Below, one piece after another: positions 52,791 through 59,637 of a stretch of DNA of 59,637 bases. The stretch's first letter is position 1. Each line of letters begins with the position of its first letter. The stretch is from Verrucomicrobiota bacterium (lineage in GTDB: Bacteria > Verrucomicrobiota > Verrucomicrobiia > Chthoniobacterales > JAFAMB01). The position numbers were made by a program, and so were the translations under genes. Location of the stretch: positions 1-59,637 of the forward strand of contig JAFBAP010000089.1 of NCBI GenBank assembly GCA_019247695.1. The letters are read 5' to 3'. The notes beneath the pieces were generated by a model. It had not been told where the DNA came from. It saw nothing but the letters and a program-made list of their open reading frames with translations, and did no database searches.

Positions 52791-54482
52791 TCAGTCGTTG
52801 TGCCCGCTCTCTTCCGTCGTGCCCGCCGTGTGACCTGTTCTAGGCTGGGCCCGCTCGAGCAGCAGTGTCACGCCCTCTTCCGAGCGCAATGTTCCGAATG
52901 CCAGGCCGGGTCTCTCCGTCAGACGGGCGGCGCAGAAAAGGTCCGCCACCGGCTGGTTCCCGCTTCGGATCAAGGCGGACGCTTCCAAAGCGAGCGCCAA
53001 CTGTTCCACCAACCTGCGGGCGCCGAACTCCGCACCCGCGATCTCCTTTGCCGAAAGAAGGGACGCGATAAAATGATCAAAAATGGAGTTTGCCCCCGTC
53101 GTTGACGCAAGCTCCTGCCGGAGTGCGGCGATGGTCTCCGGATCCTTTTGCATCGCCTTTAAGACGTCGAGGCATTGGACGTTACCGGCGCCTTCCCAGA
53201 GAGAATTCAGGGGAGCATCCCGGTAGAGGCGCGGAAGCGGCGATTCTTCGATGTACCCGTTTCCGCCGAGGCATTCCAACGCTTCGGCGACGATTACGGG
53301 CGTCCGTTTAGTGACCCAGTACTTGGCGATGGCCGTCGCGATGCGGGCAAACTTTTGCTCGCGTGGATCTTCCTTCGAACGATCGAACGCACGCGCGAGG
53401 CGAATCGCCAGGGTGGTCGCCGCTTCGGATTCCAGGCATAAGTCAGCCAGCACATTTCGCATGAGCGGCTGATCGATCAACCGGCGGCCGAACGCCGACC
53501 GGTGAGCCGCATGATGCGTGGCTTCGGCGACGGCCTTGCGCACCGCTGCCGCCGATCCGAGCGCGCAATCCAGGCGCGTGTGGCGCACCATCTCCATGAT
53601 CGTTGCGACCCCGCGGCCTTCTTCACCGACCAATCGTGCCGACGCGCGCCGGAACTCCACTTCGCCGGAGGCATTCGAGCGGTTACCCAGTTTGTCCTTC
53701 AAACGGAGAAGATGAAACGCGTTCCTGGTTCCGTCCGAACGCCACCGGGGCATCAGAAAACAGGAAAGCCCGCCCACCGTTTGTGCTAGGATAAAGAAGG
53801 CGTCACACATCGGCGCGGAGCAAAACCATTTGTGCCCGGTGAGGATGTACTCCCGGCCGGGACCGCCGCCATCGACGGATTCCGCCCACGTCGTGTTCGC
53901 CCGGACGTCGCTGCCGCCCTGCCGCTCCGTCATGCCCATTCCGAAGAGGACACCGCCTTTTTCGGACGCCGGGATGGCTCGAGGGTCGTAAACGGACGAC
54001 AGGGCCCGGGGTTCCCATTCCGCCACGAGCTCCGGCTGCAGGCGGAGCGACGGGATGGCCGCAAACGTCATCGTCAGGGGACAACTGGAGCCTTCGTCGA
54101 CCTGGTGCCGGAGCATCAGCAAGACGGCCCGTGCGACCTGAGCTCCCGGACGGCTTTCCACCCAGGGTAACGAATGACACCGCGCCTCGATCCCGATACG
54201 CATCAACTCATGGTAGGCCGGGTGGTAGACGACCTCGTCGATACGGTAACCGAATCGATCATGGGTTCTCAGTTCCGGTGCAAACCGATTTGCCTGGACG
54301 CCCAGGTTGATCGTTTCCGGCCGGCCTAAAAACGCTCCGAACCTGGATGCGTCCGCGTTGATCCAGCCGGCGCCTTCGCGTTGAACCGCCTCCTTCAAGG
54401 CGGAGTCGCTCTCGAAGAGGTTGTAATCTTCCAACGGCGGCGGCTGGTTGAAAACGGCATCGGGAGGGTAAAGGGCGCCCAT
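52791..54482 (-). CDS. Acyl-CoA dehydrogenase, AidB-like
   Basis: The 563-residue flavoenzyme has the AidB-type layout: N-terminal helices, GMGMTERQGGSDVRANTT (about 173-190, FAD/substrate region), a middle beta domain, and ALECLGGNGYIEESPLPRLYRDAP with SLWEGAGNVQCLDVLKAM in the C-terminal helices. The AidB group may protect DNA or oxidise isovaleryl-type substrates. The last 14 residues (GHTAGTTEESGHND) and the TGA stop are encoded by repeat word B, in the same register as the helicase tail at 14465-14509. It lies downstream of xylB by 78 bases. Confidence 0.9.
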   Translation of the reverse strand: MGALYPPDAVFNQPPPLEDYNLFESDSALKEAVQREGAGWINADASRFGAFLGRPETINLGVQANRFAPELRTHDRFGYRIDEVVYHPAYHELMRIGIEARCHSLPWVESRPGAQVARAVLLMLRHQVDEGSSCPLTMTFAAIPSLRLQPELVAEWEPRALSSVYDPRAIPASEKGGVLFGMGMTERQGGSDVRANTTWAESVDGGGPGREYILTGHKWFCSAPMCDAFFILAQTVGGLSCFLMPRWRSDGTRNAFHLLRLKDKLGNRSNASGEVEFRRASARLVGEEGRGVATIMEMVRHTRLDCALGSAAAVRKAVAEATHHAAHRSAFGRRLIDQPLMRNVLADLCLESEAATTLAIRLARAFDRSKEDPREQKFARIATAIAKYWVTKRTPVIVAEALECLGGNGYIEESPLPRLYRDAPLNSLWEGAGNVQCLDVLKAMQKDPETIAALRQELASTTGANSIFDHFIASLLSAKEIAGAEFGARRLVEQLALALEASALIRSGNQPVADLFCAARLTERPGLAFGTLRSEEGVTLLLERAQPRTGHTAGTTEESGHND

Positions 54483-54560
54483 GGAGTGAACGAGTCAAAC
54501 TACCATAACGCCGCCCCTGTGTCGTGGTAATCCGCGCGCCGGGGAGGGGCAGCCTGCGCC

Positions 54561-56048
54561 TCACTCCTGGTTATGGAAGTAAGGACGCAGGCGCGGGTAC
54601 AACTCGCGAAAATCGTGGTAGGCGCGGTCGTACACCGCGACCCGGTCCGGGTCGGGCGTGGTCTCCTCGTTGAAGGTTGGAGCCAGGGCCTTGATCGAAG
54701 CCATGCCCTCCAAAATCCCGGCGCCGATCCCGGCCAGCAGACCGGCGCCGACGCCGGCGCGTTCGGCGGCAAACGGGTCGTGCGACCGGTACAACGGGCG
54801 GTTCAACACGTCGGCGAGCATCTGGCGCCAGACCGGGCTGCCGAGCCCATTGCCGGAAGCAATGAAACGTTCCGGCCGCGCCCCGACCTCCTCCATGACT
54901 TCGACGATGTGGCGCACGCTGAAAGCGATGCCCTCCAGTACCGCCCGAGTCAGGTGACCGAGGTCATGCCGGAGGGTCAGGCCGATGAATCCGCCCCTGG
55001 CTTTCGCATCCATCAACGGAGACCGTTCCCCGACGAGGTAAGGCAGGAAGCGCAGGCCTTCGCTCCCGGGGGGAACGGCTTCGGCCAACCGGTCCAGGGT
55101 GGCGTAGTCCAGGTTGCCGGTTCGTTGTTTGAACCAGCGAAGGGCCATTCCAGCCGATAACATGGCCCCCAGAAGGTACCAGCGGTCCGGAGGCGCGTGG
55201 CAGAAGGTGTGGAGGCGAAGTTCCGGATCGACCGCCGGCTCGGTCAACGGCATAAAGACCTGTCCGCCGGTCCCCAAAGTCACGGAGCCCAGCGGCGGAT
55301 CGAGCAGGCCGTTGCCAAGGGCTTGCGCCGGCTGATCGGCGGAGCCGGTCACCACGGGAATTCCCGGGCGCAAGTTGAGGAGAGCCGCCGCATCGGCTCG
55401 CAACTCGCCGCAAACCGTCGCCGAGGTCCGAACTGCCGGCAACAAGGCGGGATCGAGTTTTAATCGCTCCAGAATTGATTGCGGCCAACGCCGGTTGGCG
55501 ACATCAAACAGCCCGGTGGCGGAAGCGTCGGTTTCATCGGTTTCAATGGTGCCCGTCAGCCGGTAACGCACGTAATCCTTCGGCAGGACAACGGTTTGCG
55601 CCCGCGCCAGGCTCTCGGGTTCATGCTCCTGCAACCAGACCAGGGTTGCAATCTGAAACCCGGCTGCCGGCGCCGTGCCGCAGGTCCGTCCCAGTTCAGC
55701 CGGCCCGACTAACTGCTCGACCCGGTTAAGGACGGAAGCGCTGCGCTGATCGGCCCAGATGATCGCAGGCCGGACCGGCCGGCCGCTGCGGTCAAGCAAG
55801 ACGGCGCCATGCATCTGCCCGCAAAAACCGACCGCGGCCACGTCCGCTTCGCCCGCTTGCGTCAAGGCCTGCCGGGTGGCTTCGATGGCGGCTTGCCACC
55901 AGCCCTCCGGGTTCTGCTCGGCCGCCCCGGGTTGGGGAGTGTCGATCTGGTATTCGGCGTGTCCCAGGCCGGCCACCTTTCCCTGAGTATTCAGCACAAC
56001 GGCTTTTAAACTGGAGGTTCCAAGGTCGAGTCCGAGCAGGTGTGGCAT
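54561..56048 (-). CDS. xylB: Xylulokinase (FGGY family)
   Basis: The 495-residue kinase has GLDLGTSSLKAVV at the N-terminus, FCGQMHGAVLLD (residue 76 region) and IIWADQR, then GSADQPAQALGNGLLDPPLGS (catalytic Asp region) and GTGGQVFMPL. These match XylB, which phosphorylates D-xylulose to xylulose 5-phosphate. Xylose isomerase is not in the window. It lies between the acyl-CoA dehydrogenase and GlcD genes on the same strand with short gaps. Confidence 0.92.
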   Translation of the reverse strand: MPHLLGLDLGTSSLKAVVLNTQGKVAGLGHAEYQIDTPQPGAAEQNPEGWWQAAIEATRQALTQAGEADVAAVGFCGQMHGAVLLDRSGRPVRPAIIWADQRSASVLNRVEQLVGPAELGRTCGTAPAAGFQIATLVWLQEHEPESLARAQTVVLPKDYVRYRLTGTIETDETDASATGLFDVANRRWPQSILERLKLDPALLPAVRTSATVCGELRADAAALLNLRPGIPVVTGSADQPAQALGNGLLDPPLGSVTLGTGGQVFMPLTEPAVDPELRLHTFCHAPPDRWYLLGAMLSAGMALRWFKQRTGNLDYATLDRLAEAVPPGSEGLRFLPYLVGERSPLMDAKARGGFIGLTLRHDLGHLTRAVLEGIAFSVRHIVEVMEEVGARPERFIASGNGLGSPVWRQMLADVLNRPLYRSHDPFAAERAGVGAGLLAGIGAGILEGMASIKALAPTFNEETTPDPDRVAVYDRAYHDFRELYPRLRPYFHNQE

Positions 56049-56119
56049 AGAGTAAATTTGAAGTTCAGGCAGGATTCGCCGCAGTACAACCCGTTCGGCC
56101 TGAGATGGTAGCCGGCGGC

Positions 56120-57490
56120 TTACAGAAATTTTCCCGGGTTAAGAATCCCGTGCGGGTCCAGCGCCTGCTTGATGACGCGATGAAGGGCCAGATTTTCGGG
56201 TGAAACCGCCTGGGGCCACCACCGTTTTTTGGCGAGGCCGATCCCGTGTTCGCCCGTAATGGCGCCGTCCCACGCAATCACCTGCCGGAAGAGCTCGTCG
56301 AGCGCCTGTTCCGTCCTGGCCTGCTCGCCCGGGCTATCCGGGTTCGCCACCATGATGTTGACGTGGATGTTGCCGTCACCCGCATGGCCAAAGCACGCCA
56401 CCGGAAAACCGTACCGATCCTGGAGTTGCCCGGCAAATCGCACCAGATCCACCAGGCGGCCGCGGGGCACCGCAATATCCTCGTTGAGCTTCTTCAAGCC
56501 GGTGGCTTTGAGGGATTCCGAGAAACCGCGCCGCAGATCCCATAACTTTTCACACGGCCCTTCCCCTTGCGCCGAGTCAACGGTCCAGGCTCCGAGAGCT
56601 TTGACCAGGTTCGCCAGGGTGCTGAGTTCCGAGCACACCGAGGCCTCCTGGCCATCCAGGTCAATTAACAAGTGTGCCTCGCCCGCGGGCACGATCTGCT
56701 GTCCCAAATGCCCCCGCGCCGCTTCCAAGGTAAAACGATCGGCAATTTCGAGCGCCGACGGCAAAAAGCCGGCCGCCAGAATGCCTTGTACCGCCGCGGC
56801 CGCCGCCTCGATGTCAGGGAAACTCGCCGAAAGCGAACCACGCGCCGGCGGAAGAGGCAGCAGCCGCAGCGTCGCCTCCGTGACCACCCCCAGCATGCCT
56901 TCCGAACCGACAAAGAGCCCGACCAGGTCGAACCCCGTCTTATTTTTCATCGTGCGTCCGCCCAGCCGCACGATTTCACCCGTGGCCAGGACCACTTCCA
57001 ACCCGAGGACGTAATGGCGGGTCACGCCGTATTTCAGGCAACGCGGGCCGCCGGCGTTCGTGGCAATGTTTCCGCCGATGGAACTGTTCTTGAGACTTGC
57101 CGGATCAGGCGGGTAGAAAAGGTTGCGCGCCCGGGCTTCCCGCTGCAATTCACCGGTCACCACCCCCGGCTCAACGATCGCCACCCCGTCCGGCACGTTG
57201 ATTTCCTTGATCCGGTCGAGCTGCGCTAACGCTATCACGATCCCGCCGCGGCTCGGGACGCATCCGCCGACGTAGCCGTACCCGGCGCCCCGGGCGGTTA
57301 CGGGGATCTGAGTTTCGTTCGCAAAGCGCAACGCAGCAGCCACATCAGCCGTTTCTTTTGGAAAGACCACGGCGTCGGGCAGGTTGCTGGCGAACCATTT
57401 ATCCCGGCTGTACGCGGCCAGAATTTCGGGCGCGGTAACTACCCGGCCGGCAGGCAACCGGTCCTGCAAACGTTCCACAAAATCGAGCAT
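56120..57490 (-). CDS. glcD: FAD-linked oxidase, glycolate oxidase GlcD-like
   Basis: The 456-residue flavoprotein has a PCMH FAD-binding domain (PVTARGAGYGYVGGCVP around 61-77, SSIGGNIATNAGGPRCLKYG) and a C-terminal FAD-oxidase domain with CFGHAGDGNIHVNI and GAITGEHGIGLAKK. It would oxidise glycolate or D-lactate-type hydroxyacids; no GlcE or GlcF gene is adjacent, so another D-2-hydroxyacid dehydrogenase is possible. I choose the ATG at 57490; a GTG at 57505 lies within repeat word F. Confidence 0.88.
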   Translation of the reverse strand: MLDFVERLQDRLPAGRVVTAPEILAAYSRDKWFASNLPDAVVFPKETADVAAALRFANETQIPVTARGAGYGYVGGCVPSRGGIVIALAQLDRIKEINVPDGVAIVEPGVVTGELQREARARNLFYPPDPASLKNSSIGGNIATNAGGPRCLKYGVTRHYVLGLEVVLATGEIVRLGGRTMKNKTGFDLVGLFVGSEGMLGVVTEATLRLLPLPPARGSLSASFPDIEAAAAAVQGILAAGFLPSALEIADRFTLEAARGHLGQQIVPAGEAHLLIDLDGQEASVCSELSTLANLVKALGAWTVDSAQGEGPCEKLWDLRRGFSESLKATGLKKLNEDIAVPRGRLVDLVRFAGQLQDRYGFPVACFGHAGDGNIHVNIMVANPDSPGEQARTEQALDELFRQVIAWDGAITGEHGIGLAKKRWWPQAVSPENLALHRVIKQALDPHGILNPGKFL

Positions 57491-58025
57491 GGAAGAAAAT
57501 GCCACAGAGTGTCGGGTGCCGGGTGTCGGGTGTCGGGTGTCGGGTGCCGGTCACACGGCGGCCACAGCGGGGCGGCGGGCACAACGTAAGAGTTCACACG
57601 GCGAACACGGCGGGAAGATTAAATCATCCGCAGAACACGCAGAAGGACGCAGAAAAGAGAAAACATCCACAGATCACACAGATTGACACAGATTAAGGGG
57701 ACCTGGCGGCAACTCAAAGGTTGACACTCGCACCCACCCCCCATGATGCCGCTCCGAACCCTTTCCCCTCCTCCCTCTTCCCGCCGTGGTCGCCGTGGCC
57801 CGCCGTGTTCGCCGTGTGAACTCTTACGTTGTGCCCGCCAAACCCGCTGTGCCCGCCGTGTGACCGAACTCCGAACTCCGAACTCCGCACCCGTTACCCG
57901 TTACCCGTTACCCGTTACCCGCCATTCTTCATTTGTGGCATTTCTCCATGTCCACAACTCTACCGGGATGTGTACTTTTCGTTTTGAACAAAACTGCGAC
58001 TTGTGCAAGGGTCGCTTTCTCCGTT
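57491..58025. repeat. Full composite repeat F-G-B'-D-C-H-B-A-E-F' between divergent genes
   Basis: This is the most complete mosaic. F (57497-57508), G (57509-57552), B' (57551-57615), D (57620-57660), C (57661-57697), H (57712-57757), a short pyrimidine tract, B (57779-57863), A (57864-57890), E (57890-57922) and F' (57925-57942) follow in order. The outer F/F' and inner B'/B pairs are inverted. The remaining 80 bases before the sulfurtransferase ATG are unique. Confidence 0.92.
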
Positions 58026-58883
58026 ATGGCTACGACCGAATACGCGCATCCAGAGGCGCTGGTGAGTACGGCGTGGGTTGCCGAGCACCTGCATGATCCC
58101 AACGTCCGCATTATTGAGAGCAATGAAGACGTGTTGCTTTACGATACCGGACATATCCCCGGGGCGGTTCACGTGGATTGGCACAAGGACCTGAACGATC
58201 CCGTCATCCGCGATTACCTTACCCCGGAACACTTTGCGGCACTCGCAAGCCGAATTGGTATTACGCCGGATACCACCGTCGTGTTCTACGGCGATAAATC
58301 CAATTGGTGGGCGTGCTACGCCCTGTGGGTGTTCACCTTGTTCGGCCACAGGGACCTGCGCATCATGAACGGTGGCCGCGACAAATGGACGGCCGAAGGC
58401 CGCGAATTAACCAAAGAAAAGCCGAACTATCCGGCAACGGATTATCCGGTCCCGGCCAAGCGGAACGACGAGGAGATCCGCGCCTTTTTTGGCGACACGC
58501 TGCAGTGGAGCAAGGAACGCAAGCCGCTGGTTGACGTGCGTTCGCCGGGCGAGTTCAAAGGAGAGATCACCCACATGCCGGAGTATCCGCAAGAGGGGGT
58601 TTTGCGCGGCGGCCATGTGCCCGGGGCCAAATCGGTGCCGTGGAAGACGGCGACGAATGCCGACAGCACGTTCAAGCCCGTCGACGAGTTGCGGAAAATC
58701 TACGAAGAGAACCTGGGGTTCAAACCGGATGACGAGACGATCGTGTATTGCCGCATCGGTGAGCGCTCGAGCCACACCTGGTTTGTGCTGACCAAGCTGC
58801 TGGGGTTCAATAAGGTCCGGAACTACGATGGTTCCTGGACGGAATGGGGCAACGCCGTTCGTGCTCCGATTGAAAAACCGTAA
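58026..58883 (+). CDS. sseA: Thiosulfate/3-mercaptopyruvate sulfurtransferase
   Basis: The 285-residue protein has two rhodanese domains. The N-terminal one starts [18 protein letters not shown] and is inactive in type; the C-terminal one has the active-site loop CRIGERS with Cys242 in [14 protein letters not shown]. It would transfer sulfane sulfur to cyanide, thiols or iron-sulfur assembly proteins. The ATG at 58026 is chosen by similarity; readings from 57933 or 57948 would include repeat-derived MWHF residues. The downstream gene is SufE. Confidence 0.93.
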   Translation: MATTEYAHPEALVSTAWVAEHLHDPNVRIIESNEDVLLYDTGHIPGAVHVDWHKDLNDPVIRDYLTPEHFAALASRIGITPDTTVVFYGDKSNWWACYALWVFTLFGHRDLRIMNGGRDKWTAEGRELTKEKPNYPATDYPVPAKRNDEEIRAFFGDTLQWSKERKPLVDVRSPGEFKGEITHMPEYPQEGVLRGGHVPGAKSVPWKTATNADSTFKPVDELRKIYEENLGFKPDDETIVYCRIGERSSHTWFVLTKLLGFNKVRNYDGSWTEWGNAVRAPIEKP

Positions 58884-59032
58884 AGGTAAAGGGGGCAACA
58901 ACAGGCCGGCGGCTCCTTGGCCGGTTGAGAGGGCAACGGCACTGACCGGCCGTTGCCCGGGATCCGGCCTGCGCACCCGATGCGTCGTTCAAAATGAATT
59001 GCGGGAAACTGGATGAGCTAGGATCTGTAGGG

Positions 59033-59503
59033 ATGGTGGAAAGCGAATCTCACTACCCTGGTGGCCTGCAAACCATCATCAACCTTTTCCAATCTTTGCC
59101 CGACGAGGAGAGGCGCGAAACGCTCATTTCTTACGCGGAACAGGCGCCGAAGTGGGCGCCGAAGCCGGGAGAAACCTTCGACCTCGAAGACGTGCGCAAA
59201 GACGAAGAGTGTACCGATACGGTTGGCGTGTTCCTTAAGGTAAGCCCGGATAAGCGGGTGGTTTTCCGCGTCTCGCTCGGACCGCAGGTCCAGACGCTCA
59301 CGCGTGCGATGACGTCGATCCTGTGCCGTGGCCTGGACAAGGCATTCTTACAAGAGGTGATCGAGGTGCCGGGTGATTTCGTCCCTAAAATCATCGGCGC
59401 GGACCTGGTCCGGGCCCGCAGTCACACGGTGTATTATGTGCTGACGCGCATGAAGGGAATCGCGCGTGTTTACCTGACTCGGGCACGTGCCGCTGCCTCT
59501 TAG
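59033..59503 (+). CDS. sufE: SufE-family Fe-S cluster assembly protein
   Basis: The 156-residue protein matches SufE, which accepts sulfur from SufS and hands it to the SufBCD scaffold. The probable acceptor Cys60 is in DEECTDTVGVFL, and RGLDKAFLQEV and the C-terminal helix resemble the family. The ATG at 59033 follows TAGGG; an ATG at 58994 is possible. It is 149 bases after the sulfurtransferase gene on the same strand, which suggests a sulfur-trafficking pair. Confidence 0.88.
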   Translation: MVESESHYPGGLQTIINLFQSLPDEERRETLISYAEQAPKWAPKPGETFDLEDVRKDEECTDTVGVFLKVSPDKRVVFRVSLGPQVQTLTRAMTSILCRGLDKAFLQEVIEVPGDFVPKIIGADLVRARSHTVYYVLTRMKGIARVYLTRARAAAS

Positions 59504-59598
59504 CTCAGAGGTCGGAGGGGTTGGGTGTTGGGTTCGGAGCCGCTAGCTGAGTCCAGCAGCGTTGCTAATGCCGCGTGGCTCCTTTCTAAAAGCCTCCA

Positions 59599-59622
59599 CC
59601 CACCATTGGAACGTTTGGTGGG
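59599..59622. terminator. Possible hairpin near the window end
   Basis: CCCACCA (59599-59605) and TGGTGGG (59616-59622) form a seven-base stem around a ten-base loop about 95 bases after sufE. No T-run follows, so the function is uncertain. Repeat-like TCGGAGG/GGGTTCGG words at 59511-59540 precede it. Confidence 0.25.
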
Positions 59623-59637
59623 AGTAGATCAAGGTCC

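Noticed and set aside
57499-57696. Short open frames within the repeats (peptides such as STDHTD, PQITQI, HTAGT)
   Set aside because: These frames arise from the periodic words C, D and B, recur in several spacers in different frames, and have no start signals or conserved context of their own.

Overview
The window is GC-rich, densely coded DNA from a Gram-negative bacterium. An Mla-type lipid transport operon, an LpxR-like outer-membrane protein, lipoproteins and many secreted proteins point to an outer membrane. The gene complement fits a free-living heterotroph, most likely of the Verrucomicrobiota. That placement is inferred from gene style (for example a DksA-like protein with the ELTGKPIP signature and DUF3500, AIM24 and NERD-helicase proteins), not from a marker gene. 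I see no rRNA, tRNA, CRISPR array, integrase, transposase or phage gene.

Layout. 0.2-4.5 kb: minus-strand nudC, an AIM24-family protein, a GreA/GreB-type factor and a trehalose synthase-like GH13 enzyme. 4.7-16.5 kb: a DksA-like protein, a DHA2 drug exporter, a four-gene Mla/Pqi-type lipid transport operon with overlapping genes, aldose 1-epimerase, a MATE exporter and a NERD-UvrD helicase. 16.6-26.3 kb: three aldo/keto reductases, a RibBA whose GTP cyclohydrolase II half is degenerate, a methyltransferase-like membrane protein, a DUF892 ferritin-like protein, YceH and an AI-2E-family permease. 26.4-34.5 kb: a periplasmic S41 protease, an ABC-F ATPase, several envelope proteins (peptidoglycan-binding, LpxR-like, M23) and a PfkB sugar kinase. 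34.5-44.5 kb: a response regulator, DoxX and histidine kinase cluster, a fosmidomycin-resistance-type MFS exporter, a Rieske ferredoxin, a fourth aldo/keto reductase, an unrecognised HExxH protein and a DUF3500 protein. 44.7-59.5 kb: a secreted GH3 beta-glucosidase with a PA14 insert, SMP-30, DedA, GNAT, CFA synthase, a minus-strand run of AidB-like acyl-CoA dehydrogenase, xylulokinase and GlcD-type oxidase, then sulfurtransferase and SufE. The recurring themes are sugar and polyol use, envelope maintenance, efflux and redox or stress handling.

The most unusual content lies between the genes. About twelve spacers, together roughly 3.8 kb, are built from one small set of repeat words, named here as follows. 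A = CCGAACT heptamers. B = CGCCGTGGT-like 9-mers plus a GTGCCCGCC half. C = CCACAGATT-like 9-mers. D = CCGCAGAAC-like 9-mers. E = GGGTAAC heptamers. F = AATGCCACA 9-mers. G = CGGGTGT/CGGCACT heptamers. H and I = non-periodic linkers. A prime marks the reverse complement. Words have a period of 7 or 9 bases and occur in a recurrent order, F-E/G-B'-D-C-H-A-B-A-E-F', so whole spacers are nested imperfect palindromes. They abut gene ends, supply stop codons, and encode the last residues of at least two unrelated proteins. I do not recognise this as a named element family.
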